Assembly: GCA_907163375.1 (NCBI GenBank)
Contig: CAJQUW010011027.1
Location: forward strand, 62,001 to 126,000
Direction: 5' to 3'
DNA from: Prostheceraeus crozeri
Taxonomy: Eukaryota > Platyhelminthes > Polycladida > Euryleptidae
Length of the DNA stretch: 64,000 nt
Below, one piece after another: positions 9,701 to 19,656 of the stretch (its first letter is position 1; every line of letters begins with the position of its first letter). The position numbers were made by a program, and so were the translations under genes. The notes under the pieces were generated by a model. That model was given only the letters and a program-made list of their open reading frames with translations, did no database searches and was not told the DNA's origin.

Positions 9701-10870
9701 ATAAAACAGCCCATGGGTCGTTCTCCGTCCACCGACACTACTACTGCAAACACTCTGAAAGGTAAATAATAGGAGATTAGATGAGCTACAAAAATGATTA
9801 TGTTGAATAGACTTACTGGGAACCTTCTTTCTAACTTTTCTGACGACGAAGTCATCAAGCTCTGCATTGATGTTCATCGTCATGTGGAAGCAGCGAACTC
9901 CATCCCCCTCGTAACACAACTGTGTTTCATTCAAATCGCTGGAGATTGTGGGGACATCACATATATTATTCTCAAAGAGGGGAAGATGAACTTCATATAC
10001 TCTCCTTTTTCGACACTTCAAACGCTCATGCAGTCGCTCCACTTCACCCGACAACCTCTTATTAATAGCCTTCACCTCCTCCGTCTCCTTCACCACGCTT
10101 CGCATCCGCTCTATCTCTTCATCCATCCTCGACACACTCGCCTGTAAACTCTCCACCAAACCTGCCTTCCTCATCAACTCGCTCCTTTCCGCCATCCATT
10201 CCTTCTCCTTCTTTCTCAAGCTCTCCAACTCTTCCCTCGTTGCCCTATACCCCTCAACCTTCACCATCAGCTCTTCATTCTCCTTCAAAACTTTTCTATT
10301 ATTACTTTCCAAAGCCATCACACGATCCATCATCCTCACAAATACCTCCGTATCATACGCCTCCTGCTGCCGTGGCGATGACGCTGCCATCACCTTAGCC
10401 ACTTCCTTCCCCTCCCACTCTTCCTTCAAATCCGCTATATCCCCAAACAAATCTTCCATCACCGCATCCAAATCAACATCATCCTTCTTCTTTATTTTCG
10501 CTCTCAACTCAACTTCCTCACTCGAACTCCCATCACTCGCATTCCTCACCACTTTCTCCCCAATCACGTCCTGAATCGTTGCCACCGCCTTCCTCACCTC
10601 TTCCCTTTCCAACAACTCTCCCTCAAACCACGTCTTGAACCCCTTCTCTCCGATGTTCCCACTCTCACACTGTAAATGCGCCTTGATAAATTCCTTCTCA
10701 TCCCCCATCACACATTTCCGACAAGACACACACAACCTCAACATCACTTTCCTCTCATGGCCCATCGTCCCCTCTTTTTCTTTTAAATGCTTCTTCAGCT
10801 CACTACCTCTGGCAATCTCGCCACAACTGCACTTGCCAACCAACATCTTGGCGTTACTCGGTTTTGTCAT
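9686..10870 (-). CDS. Cys-rich, long coiled-coil protein of unknown function
   Basis: This 394-residue ORF is unrecognised. Residues 10-75 hold a possible zinc-binding region (CSCGEIARG ... H ... LCVSCRKCV ... H-L-Q-C). Residues 135-300 are dominated by heptad-like Glu/Lys/Leu stretches that predict a long coiled coil (ALESNNRKVLKENEELMVK; LESLRKKEKEWMAERSEL). A 5' acceptor (CTATCTTTACAG) ends at 10,878, eight bases before the start codon. A donor/acceptor pair at 9816/9755 would remove a 62-base intron and end the protein about 18 codons earlier, at 9741. This short-intron style matches the PolB leader and suggests that the gene belongs to the Polinton. It has the same strand as PolB. It looks whole. 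It could also be an unrelated host gene abutting the element. Confidence 0.6.
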   Translation of the reverse strand: MTKPSNAKMLVGKCSCGEIARGSELKKHLKEKEGTMGHERKVMLRLCVSCRKCVMGDEKEFIKAHLQCESGNIGEKGFKTWFEGELLEREEVRKAVATIQDVIGEKVVRNASDGSSSEEVELRAKIKKKDDVDLDAVMEDLFGDIADLKEEWEGKEVAKVMAASSPRQQEAYDTEVFVRMMDRVMALESNNRKVLKENEELMVKVEGYRATREELESLRKKEKEWMAERSELMRKAGLVESLQASVSRMDEEIERMRSVVKETEEVKAINKRLSGEVERLHERLKCRKRRVYEVHLPLFENNICDVPTISSDLNETQLCYEGDGVRCFHMTMNINAELDDFVVRKVRKKVPSKSIQHNHFCSSSNLLLFTFQSVCSSSVGGRRTTHGLFYGPNF

Positions 10871-10879
10871 GATAATTCT

Positions 10880-10988
10880 GTAAAGATAGAGTAAAATTTG
10901 ATAGCAAGTGTTTATAGGATACTACTTGCTGATATGCATTGAAAGATTCAGTTACCAAACATTTGATAGCAAGCCAGCAACCGTTTGG
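10880..10988. other. Upstream of the coiled-coil gene: repeated CTTGCTATCAAA motif
   Basis: On the minus strand the 12-mer CTTGCTATCAAA occurs twice, near 10,893 and 10,961, in front of the coiled-coil gene. A similar CTTGCTATCAAG, with a neighbouring CTGCTATCAGG, lies upstream of the second Polinton's PolB (59,837-59,875). It may be a promoter or leader element common to both elements. This is weak evidence, from motif recurrence only. Confidence 0.35.
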
Positions 10989-11243
10989 GTGTTAAGCTCT
11001 TGAATCCGTTACAGGCATTACTCAGAGGGGATCTTATCCCAGCTCCAAGGCCTCGACCCACAAATCCAACCTCGATCGGACAGAGCGTGCGTCATATCAC
11101 TGTGTTGGTATCCGGGCCCCAGTTTTGACATGAAAACCGGTGGAGTTATTTACAAGAGGAAACGACCCAAGTCACAGAGACTCATAAACGACTGCTTTTT
11201 ATTCAAAAACTTTAATTATTATCATTAACGGTTAAATGATGAA

Positions 11244-11443
11244 CCCGTGTCTGGCCAGACCCGGGCTATCTTTCATACAAGATATCTCCGAAACTAAAAT
11301 CGACAGGAGACTGAAATTTCATGACTTTTCTACATTATTCGAGTACTCAATCTGAGAGCTTTTGTTAGAGTCCACGATAGTTTGTTTTACTACATCGAGC
11401 CTATGACTAGGTAGATGATGAACCCGGGTCTGGCCAGACCCGG
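11244..11443. repeat. Subterminal palindromes of piggyBac copy A, left end (two sites)
   Basis: The palindrome GGGTCTGGCCAGACCC with CCC/GGG extensions occurs at 11,244-11,265 (one mismatch) and 11,424-11,443. In both places it is preceded by GATGAACCC. The second site, with its CTAGGTAGATGATG lead-in, is repeated in inverted orientation at the right end (13,991-14,025), so the element has an internal inverted repeat of about 35 bases in addition to its terminal one. Copy B has the same sites near 19,676, 19,856 and 23,383. These are plausible transposase-binding sites; that is inference. Confidence 0.7.
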
Positions 11444-11894
11444 TCGTGTCTATGGCTATCTTCTCGTCTGATAACGGCCTTATTTTCTGTCAGTATGCGC
11501 TACTAGTGAAGTTCGTGACTTTTCTTGCTTACATTCTCACTTTGTAAACCTTAGACTCGACTGCTGTAAAGCATAATGTACTTACAAAGTACTTGCAGTA
11601 CTTGTAAAGCTACTCATCAAGGTCAAATGTTTGTGCATCGTTCGCAGCATCGCCTACCTAACATGTGTGCTTCTCATGGATTACCGGCTTGGTAACACAT
11701 GGTAACATCTAGAGAATCACACACACACACAAGTACACGCGCGCACTTATTGCCCATCTGTTTTTCTATTTGATCAGAAGGAATCAAGGGACCAATAGGA
11801 GTCACGAAATCGTCTGATTGAATGAATTCATTTTTCTTCCCTTATATGCACGAAGGAATATTCTGCGATTGTCTACTCATGTATTGGAATGTCA

Positions 11895-13840
11895 ATGGCA
11901 TCTTCTAATGAAAGACGTCAACTACCGCCCCGCAATGCCCGGTCTATTGCATTTGCTAATATCAATCTACAATACGATGCTGATGAAGAAGAAGACAATT
12001 TTCCTGTTGAAATATCAAGTAAGCTGAGTGTGAGGGATCGTTGAAGGCCAATCTATGTGAACAGATTTGAGGGGGAGGGAGGGTTCGAGGAGCTGTTTAG
12101 TGTCTGTTCATGGTGGGAGGGTGAAATGCAATTTATACTAGTACACGTGAATACTTATGGGGAGATTAGAATTAGCTACTGTTTACGTACTTATATGTAG
12201 GATTGTAAGTGGAAGTACCGGTAGAGCCATCCGTTACTATTTTGAAATGACGAGCTTGAATCTTGAGCTATGTTTAGGCACAGATATACATGTATGACTA
12301 GACTAATGGAGATTTCAGAAGAAGGACTAAGCTTGTACTATGTACGTACTGCAGCCCGTTGTAAAGTGATCAATTCACTCAGATTCATTGACAATAGTCT
12401 ATTACACAACTCATTTTAGGCCTACGTGTATTAAGTTGTTGCGTCTTTGCTTTTACAGAAAAGTTCTGTGCCGTAGAGTAGCCGTAGCCGACATGTACAT
12501 GTAGGTTGATAACGATGTCACCCATGTTGTGATTGCCTATTGGCTATGCGTGTAGCCTACATTTAGACCTATCAGCAGACAACCAGCCGATATTTATGGA
12601 TACAAAATTTATGGACTGCCCATTGAACTTATCATCTGACTTGTACACTGTACTGCATATTATTATAGCAATATGCTACAGATGTATACATGAACACATG
12701 TACGTGTACATCGCTATGCTATACATATGTAGCCCTGCAAATTCAACTTGCCGGTAACTCTAAATGAAATCATCTCCATTTCAGCTGATGATGTTGCAGC
12801 TAGTGCTGAGATAAATGACAACGATGCAGGCAGCGCCGAATATGACTCCCTTGCCGAGATTTCTGGTAAGTGATTTTGCTCTTGCAAATGTTACACCCAT
12901 ACTTGTTGCAATGATTTTACAATCGGCGTGTCATTTCATTTCAGACCAAGTTGCTGCTAGTGGCCATGTCAGTGATGAAGAGTTGAGTATAAAGGCTTTA
13001 GAGGAGATGGATTTCAGTGGAGAAGAGGACGACGACGACGAGACTCCCTCCCTAGTGGCACCTGCCCTAAGAGCTCCCACTGGTCTCTTGTGTTGTCTTC
13101 AGACGGCCCAGCAGCATCCACCAGCCAGAGAGCCAGTGCGCAACTCTTTCCGTGCTTTTCACATTGGATTCAGCGTCGGGTTTCATCCTCAGACACCATC
13201 AGAAGCATTCAAGGCATATTTTGGTGACAGTTTGCACCTGACACTTCTCCATACTAATCGTGAGGGTCGCCGTATCGCCGCTGCTAAGCACACTACATGG
13301 AGACCATTATCAATAACTGAATTTGAAGCCTTCGTAGGTCTGCATCTGATTGCTGGCGCGTTGAAGGCTGGGCACCGTAACACTCGGGAGCTTTGGGATC
13401 TCAGAAATGGCAATCCGATATTTAGGGCTTCAATGAGTTTCCAGCGATCCCAGCAGATCAAAGCTGCTCTTGGATTTGATAACAAGATGAGACGTGACCG
13501 CACCGATCCACTGGCTCCTTTCCGTGAAGTTGTTGATCAAGTGAACTCAAACTTAAAAGTCACTATGATCCGGGATCCCTTCTGTGTGTTGATGAACAGC
13601 TCGTGGAGTTTCATGGTCGTGTTCGCTTTCAACAGTATATACCTTCGAAGTAAGCCTGGAAAGTTTGGTATAAAGATCTTTTGGATTACGGACGCTGAAA
13701 ATAGCTTTCCTTTACGCTGCCTTGTGTATGTTGGGAAAGAAACCCTACCGGAATCGGAGCGAGACTGTCCAATCAGTGAAGCGGTGGTGATGCATCTGGC
13801 CAAGGTTTCACAAAATCACAAAAACAGTTTCACAACATAG
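11895..13840 (+). pseudogene. piggyBac transposase, copy A
   Basis: The exons are visible from splice signals: exon 1 at 11,895-12,018 (MASSNERRQLPPRNARSIAF..., then an acidic D/E run), exon 2 at 12,785-12,865 and exon 3 from 12,945. Introns begin GTAAGC/GTAAGT and end TTTCAG. Joined, the N-terminus is acidic (SDEELSIKALEEMDFSGEE), as in many piggyBac proteins. The DDE_Tnp_1_7 domain starts at about FHIGFSVGFHPQTPSEAF. The first catalytic Asp segment (CVDEQLVEFHGR, near 13,585-13,620) is in a different frame from the flanks: one shift enters it and another, with a nearby TAA, leaves it. After 13,805 the rest of the gene is deleted and joined to sequence near the right end, so the second and third Asp and the Cys-rich tail are lost. 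Confidence 0.85.
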
Positions 13841-14403
13841 GCCTACTGTGGTAAACATATAGGCCTAGTTATTAGCTGAAACTAGCTAAATGCAGAAGTG
13901 AAGTGATGATAAGCCATGGTATTCTAAAATCCAATGTTCCTACAACCTTCACTATACATGAATAGCGGTGCTTATCTTCAATTTTATTACGGGTCTGGCC
14001 AGACCCGGGTTCATCATTTACCTAGTCTTACGTGAGGACATCATTTAACCGTTAAATATGAATTTAAATTTTTCAGTATTTTAGTACTACTCATAAAACG
14101 TTTATAAGTAGTCTGTCACCTACAGCATAGCAAACGCTGTCGAATGTTTTTTGAATCAAGTCTAAAGGACTTGTAGAAGCAAAGTTATAGCCGTTTGAAG
14201 ATTTCGGCCTACTATCATCAAATGGTCAGTCATGCTATACTGACTAACCTATAAGTCTGACACCTTAGCTGATATCAGCAATGGAAAGTCAGAAGTCCGA
14301 TATCGGAACTCAAGAGAAACGACTTACCTGTAGTCAGTTTCTCAACTTAGTGAAATTCCTCTCCCGATCCCGTTCTTATATACCCTGTGAATATGCAATC
14401 GAT

Positions 14404-16234
14404 AAGAGGGGGGGGGACGTCAGCGAAAATTTTTTCTCTCCGATTGCTTTCAAATTCACCATACCGATGCAGAATTTCACGCTGAATCCGAATCTGGCCT
14501 CCGTTTTCCCATCCGATGCTTCGTTTTGAAGCTACAGCCCAAAACGTCCCAAATTCTAACTCTGTCGTTTTTCGCCAATGTCCCAAAATCTTAAATGGCG
14601 TCTCACATCTAAACGAAGACAGATAGGAACAAGCCGATTCTTTCACTGAATGTGTCATACTCTTAGCTTTCAAACGAGCTATGGCACGACAAAATCCGTC
14701 CACTAGAAGCCAAGATCGAAGCTAGCTCTCCCGAGGGGGGGACGTCAGCGAAAATTTTTTCTCTCCGATTGACTTGAAACTCACCATACCGATGCAGAAT
14801 TTCACGCTGAATCCGAATCTGGTCTCCGTTTTCCCATCCGATGCTTCGTTTTGGCGCTACAGACCAAAACGTCCCAAATTCTAACTCTGTCGTTTTTCGA
14901 AAAATGTTGAAAATTTTTTCTCGCCGATTGACTTGAAACTCACCATGTTGATAGAGAATTTGACGCTGATTCCAAATCTGAAATCCGTTTTCCCATCCGA
15001 TGCTTCGTTTTGAAGCTACAGCCCAAAACGTCCCAAATTCTAACTCTGTCGTTTTTCGCCAATGTCCCAAAATCTTAAATGGCGTCTCACATCTAAACGA
15101 AGACAGATACGAACAAGCCGTTTCTTTCACTGAATTTGTCTCACTCTTAGCTTTCAAACGAGCTATTGCACGACAAAATCCGTCCACTAGAAGCAAAGTT
15201 GGAAGGTCGGTGCCGGGGGGGGGACGTCAGCGAAACTTTTTCTCTCCGATTGCTTTCAAATTCACCATACCGATGCAGAATTTCACGCTGAATCCGAATC
15301 TGGTCTCCGTTTTCCCATCCGATGCTTCGTTTTGGCGCTACAGACCAAAACGTCCCAAATTCTAACTCTGTCGTTTTTCAAAAAATGTTGAAAATTTTTT
15401 CTCTCCGATTGACTTGAAACTCACCATGTTGATAGAGAATTTGACGCTGATTCCAAATCTGAAATCCGTTTTCCCATCCGATGCTTCCTTTTGGCGCTAC
15501 AGCCCAAAACGTCCAAAATTCTAACTCTGTCGTTTTTCGACAATCTCCCAAATCTTAAATGGTGTCTCACATCTAAACGAAGACATATCTGAACAAGCCG
15601 TTTCTTTCACTGAATTTGTCTCACTCTTAGCTTTCAAACGAGCTATTGCACGACTTTCTACGATCTCTAGAACCAAAGTTAGAAGATCGGTGCCGGGGGG
15701 GGGGACGTCAGCGAAACTTTTTCTCTCCGATTGCTTTCAAATTCACCATACCGATGCAGAATTTCACGCTGAATCCGAATCTGGCGTCCGTTTTCCCATC
15801 CGATGGTTCGTTTTGGCGCTACAGCCCAAAACGACCAAAATTCTAACTGTCGTTTTTTCGCCAATCTCCCAAAATCTTAAATGGTGTCTCACATCTAAAC
15901 GAAGACAGATATGAACAAACCGTTTCTTTCACTGAATTTGTCTCACTCTTAGCTTTCAAACGAGCTATTGCACGACAAAATCCGTCCACTAGAAGCAAAG
16001 TTGGAAGGTCGGTGCCGAGGGGGGGGACGTCAGCGAAACTTTTTCTCTCCGATTGCTTTCAAATTCACCATACCGATGCAGAATTTCACGCTGAATCCGA
16101 ATCTGGCCTCCGTTTTCACATCCGAGCACTGCTTCCACTCGAAACAGCCCATTTTCAACCCAACATTCATCAGATTTTACGAAAAACATCACACACTATA
16201 GCCTCAAGACAAAACCTGGCGGTCGCCCAAGTCC
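14404..16234 (+). repeat. G-run satellite array, unit A (five monomers)
   Basis: Each monomer starts with a run of 7-9 G followed by ACGTCAGCGAAA, then CTCTCCGATTG, a CACGCTGAATCCGAATCTGG block and a CAAACGAGCTAT block near its end. The ACGTCAG marks are at 14,417, 14,742, 15,224, 15,705 and 16,027, giving steps of 325, 482, 481 and 322 bases. The long form contains an extra sub-repeat of about 155 bases (ACTTGAAACTCACCATGTTGATAGAG). Frames stay open on both strands for long stretches, but the monomer length is not a multiple of three and the frames do not persist between units, so I do not regard it as coding. Confidence 0.9.
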
Positions 16235-16405
16235 ACCACGACACTCTGTCGTTCCAGAGGGGGGGACGTCAGCGAACCTGTCGGACCCACTTGGCCGGCA
16301 CACCACGACACTCTGTCGTTCCAGAGGGGGGGAGTCAGACTCGAAGCACCACGGCGGCCGACCACGACACTCTGTCGTTCCAGAGGGGGGGCGCCGGTCG
16401 AGTGT
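16235..16405 (+). repeat. Three-copy minisatellite ending the G-run array, unit A
   Basis: The 20-mer CCACGACACTCTGTCGTTCC followed by AGAGGGGGGG occurs three times at spacings of about 60-67 bases (first copy at 16,235). The G run again precedes ACGTCAGCGAA in the first copy, so this is probably a shortened derivative of the same satellite. Each copy contains a small inverted repeat (CGACA...TGTCG). Confidence 0.8.
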
Positions 16406-18740
16406 TCGCCGTTTTCTTACTACTGTTAGTTGTGAATTTTTACTTCAAATATTGTGATCATTCAACATCACATTTGCATTGAGCCGTATATCAACTGTTT
16501 GACATAGACTGATAGGCCCTGTATGATATTGCATGATCTCTGATAAGAGCGAGATTGATGGAAATGAAGTTACGTCTATAAAATAAGAAATGATGCGACT
16601 CAGATGCATGCAGAAGTTGCATCGTTGAAATAAAACAGCGTTCCATTAATGTTGTTTCTGAATGAAAGATAGTATTACCCGTTGATTTGATTTAAGAAAT
16701 CATGAATTTTTGAGAACTTCATTTGACCCATCTTTTCCCGTTATGAACGTAATTTTTGTGGTTCGATTAAACAACATCTTAAATGTGTCAGGCAGCTGAA
16801 AACGTAATTATAATGTCTTCATAACTAAATTAATTCTATGTATTACTTGGTTGTCGGACTCATGTGACGCTTCCGAGACGAATGAATCGTTTTTACATGA
16901 TGTCGTTGAATGATACGACCATAAACTTTGATAGGCCTGCATTTACATCATGAATAACTATTTAATCATCTTAAAAATCTATCCTAAAAATGACAGTCTG
17001 TCAGTATACTATTGTCGACGGTATTGACAGAAGAAAAATTTGAATTCGTATTTCTGCTGCGTTCTGCTGCTGCGCTATGGACGCAACTGTACTTCACTGA
17101 TAATTACTAAAAGAAATTAGACAGGTTTCACTACTCAAATCGATATCTATGACAGAATATTCTAGTAATAGAGGAAGTTAATGAAAAAGGATGGAAATTC
17201 CATCGCCAAATTTTTATCATGAATAAATAAACACATGCTTTTCCGTTGTGGACGTAGCATTTAAAAACAAGCTTTGCTTGGCAGCGATAGAATTCAGAAT
17301 AGTATGTGCAACTCTTTTATCCCGATGCAGCCGACAATTATGAGCAATACTTCAACGAAGCTAGTTAAATCAGTGCCAAAAAGGCCTCAATATTGCTCAG
17401 AGACATTACGCAAAATCTTTGAGGAAAAACTAAAAAAATTGAATTTGAGTCGCTAATGACACTAGTTATCAATCATTGGCCCTTAACTTGTTTTGTATAT
17501 CAAAATATAGATAATTGACAGCAATAATAGGTGAGAGATGACAGCCATAACCGATATTTAACATTTGACCCCCCTTTTCCTACATACACACGCACGCACA
17601 TTGTGTTTGCAAAGAGCAGCAGTTACTGCAGGCGCACTAACTTAGGCGATTTGCCAGTAATATGTTTTCAGTGATATTTAGTGAATGCCCGGTCGAAATT
17701 TCACAAACTTGCTGATTGCAGGATCTTCAAGCAATCACACACGTGCTGGAGATGTCTTCACATCTCCATGTGTAAAATTCTCCGGCCTGCGGCCGTCATT
17801 TGGTGTGTTGATAGTGCTTTCAAATATCGTTTGATGTCCTATACGTAACCAGCTGCAAAACCGTGACAGATTTTTCGCTCTTTCATTTGCTTCTTTTCCT
17901 ATAGCTACGGAATTCCTTGTGCAAAGTGCGCGTAAGACTACACCACATCAAAAAATGGTTGAGTCCTGATCGTGCAGGTTTGCTCGGCACATGCGCGAAT
18001 GAAGTTTCTGCTCAGAAATGCAACCAAATGCTCGTCTATACTCATGTAGTCGCAATGCATGAAATCTTTCGGTAGCTGACTTTGGAAAGTTCCGAATAGT
18101 TCTCATATGCACATCATCGTATCAAGAGGTGATTTGTACTGTATATATGTGATTTGTCAAAAGCGATGGAGAGACACGGCATGTAAATGATACTTCTCAC
18201 AAAAGTTGTCCTACAGACTTCCAAGGGATTCATTTCCTAATTGAAATACTGTAAAAGACCGGCGCATGTATATAGGCACGATATCTGCTTTGGGTCCACA
18301 ATAGGTGTAGTTCTCCGTTATATCAGGATCCAACACTATTGATATCTGCTAGATTAGAAGCCAAAAACTTCCGGTAACTCTTTTGCATGCCCAATTAACA
18401 AGCCTGCCAGGCATGATTAAAGCTCAGTGATGTGGTCATCAGACTAGCGACAAGTCACGCTATGCAACGCAACAACATCCATCCCAGAAGGATAAAGCTC
18501 AATGAGATACATTTCAGTTATCCTTATCAACAAAAGAGGTGCCTAATGGACCCCACGACCATCAGAGAGCTAGCTCTAAAGCATGAATCATTTTGGAAAA
18601 AGTTCTTCTCAGCAATTAGTGAACAATGACATTTGTCTGTTAGTGATATGGCCCTGAGGCCGAGTCCTCCACGTACCCGGTTCCATAATATAAAGGGTTC
18701 AAAAGAAAAGATTCTTCGGGTATTTCCAAGCGATTATTAT
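16406..18740. other. Unrecognised non-coding stretch, unit A
   Basis: This is AT-rich DNA with no ORF I can support. Short frames at 17,274-17,456 and 18,432-18,851 are conserved between the two duplication units only because the units are nearly identical. One small indel between the units near 18,540 changes the frame, which argues against coding. The sequence near 17,566-17,600 has a C-run and a CA repeat. Confidence 0.6.
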
Positions 18741-18747
18741 TGCGTTT

Positions 18748-18780
18748 GCGACGTTTCGCCCCAAAGGCTTAATCATGCAC
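18748..18780 (-). ncRNA. Hammerhead-ribozyme-like remnant, unit A
   Basis: The minus strand reads GTGC, ATGATTA, AGCC-TTTG-GGGC, GAAAC, GTC, GC. Stem II can pair, GAAAC-GTC is exact, and the first three bases after GTC can pair with those before the core. The core box differs from CTGATGA at two positions (ATGATTA), so activity is unlikely. It lies about 160 bases past the end of the GIY-YIG frame, where Penelope-like elements carry their repeated end. Confidence 0.5.
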
Positions 18781-18940
18781 GAATGAAGATGTACAGCGCA
18801 ACATTCACATCATACGACCGAAGAAAATCGACAAAGAAAATTAACACGTAAGCGCATGTTAAGGTAAAAATTCTACTGATAACAAAGATTAAAAGTATAC
18901 CATGAAAATTAAGAAAATCTTGAGGCGGATGTGCAAAAGT

Positions 18941-19384
18941 TCATATGGTTGAGAAAGATTCTTGTCTGTTCATAGCTTGGTTACCAGCATCCTTGATGTA
19001 TCTGCATTCCAAGCTCCTTCTCTTCACATAACCTTTCAGATTTCGGTGCACAATCTCCCATTCAATATTCATTGAATGTCCTTTATGGTCAGAAACAAAG
19101 TGTTCCTTCACTGCAGAGGGATTACTCGACATTACGTGTTCCTTTATGCGTGTCCCTACCAATCTTGATGTCTCATCGATATAGTATTTCGAGCATAACT
19201 TGCAGGTTATCTTGTATATCAGGTTTTTCCCAAAACAGGAATCTTTCTCCTTTTTAGAAAAGTTACATACACAGCAATCGGCAGAGCATTGAGGCCTTTC
19301 CTTAGGGGGGTGGAATCTCCGTTTTAAGCTGCTTCCAGAGTCGTACCAAATGTTCATCAGGTCATGTACACCTGTTCTTTTCAT
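18941..19384 (-). mobile_element. Penelope-like element, GIY-YIG endonuclease end, unit A
   Basis: The 147-residue frame has the GIY-YIG nuclease core of Penelope-like retroelements: a C-x-C cluster (CSADCCVCNFSKKEKDSC), then NLIYKITCKLCSKYYIDETS (the GIY-YIG strands, with D replacing the usual G), R-L-V-G-T-R-I-K-E-H, and a later E in a W-E-I-V-H-R-N segment. The domain nicks target DNA for insertion. Only the C-terminal end is present, because the upstream part is cut off by the duplication junction at 19,420. A hammerhead-like motif lies about 160 bases downstream on the same strand. Confidence 0.8.
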
Positions 19385-19656
19385 CTAGCTGGATATCTTC
19401 CGTTTGAAGACTTCATCAATGTGTTAAGCTCTTGAATCCGTTACAGGCATTACTCAGAGGGGATCTTATTCCAGCTCCAAGGCCTCGACCCACAAATCCA
19501 ACCTCGATCGGACAGAGCGTGCGTCATATCACTGTGTTGGTATCCGGGCCCCAGTTTTGACATGAAAACCGGTGGAGTTATTTACAAGAGGAAACGACCC
19601 AAGTCACAGAGACTCATAAACGACTGCTTTTTATTCAAAAACTTTAATTATTATCA

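Larger units (their letters stand above)
1..10988. mobile_element. Polinton (Maverick/adintovirus-like) fossil, left part outside window
   Basis: The set of parts identifies the family: an adenain-type cysteine protease tail, a protein-primed family B DNA polymerase with N-terminal zinc fingers and an HNH module, and two paralogues of the structural-type family with a WEVG signature. PC4-like, TBP-like and unassigned small genes fill the rest. Genes are packed tightly on both strands, and stop codons overlap poly(A) signals. No integrase or packaging ATPase is seen, so these presumably lie beyond the left edge. The right limit is uncertain: it must lie at or before 10,988, where a tandem duplication of other content starts. 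The element is broken, with roughly five or six breaks over the visible part, mostly in the polymerase and structural genes. The state suggests moderate age. No terminal inverted repeat can be paired inside the window. Confidence 0.85.
11225..14055 (+). mobile_element. piggyBac element, copy A (internally deleted)
   Basis: The element is bounded by TTAA at 11,225-11,228 and 14,052-14,055. The 17-bp termini TTAACGGTTAAATGATG and CATCATTTAACCGTTAA are perfect reverse complements, as expected for piggyBac, which inserts at and duplicates TTAA. Inside each end lies a GGGTCTGGCCAGACCC palindrome. The transposase gene is spliced and damaged, and its 3' half is missing compared with the other copy. 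It cannot be active itself, but its ends look intact. Confidence 0.9.
10989..19420 (+). repeat. Tandem segmental duplication, unit A (about 8.4 kb)
   Basis: From GTGTTAAGCTCTTGAATCC onward this unit repeats almost base for base at 19,421. It contains a flanking non-coding stretch, a piggyBac element, a G-run satellite array, about 2.3 kb of unrecognised DNA and the GIY-YIG end of a Penelope-like element. Compared with unit B it lacks about 940 bases of the piggyBac 3' half. It has one extra long satellite monomer (about 480 bases) and lacks a 37-base internal repeat near 19,890. Scattered single-base differences are few, well under one percent by eye. The first 235 bases (10,989-11,224) hold nothing recognisable. 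Confidence 0.9.

Noticed and set aside
14408-14416. G-runs of the satellite as G-quadruplexes
   Set aside because: There is only one G-run per 320-480 bases, so a four-tract quadruplex cannot form locally.
14663-15196. Long minus-strand frames in the satellite (for example AIARLKAKSETNSVKETACS), repeated in many monomers
   Set aside because: The frames recur because the monomers recur. Monomer lengths are not multiples of three, both strands are open, and there is no start or splice context.
17274-17456. Small frame conserved in both duplication units
   Set aside because: Conservation only reflects the near-identity of the units.
18432-18851. Two adjacent small frames that look like parts of one gene
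   Set aside because: A small difference between the two units near 18,540 changes the reading, and no family match is seen.
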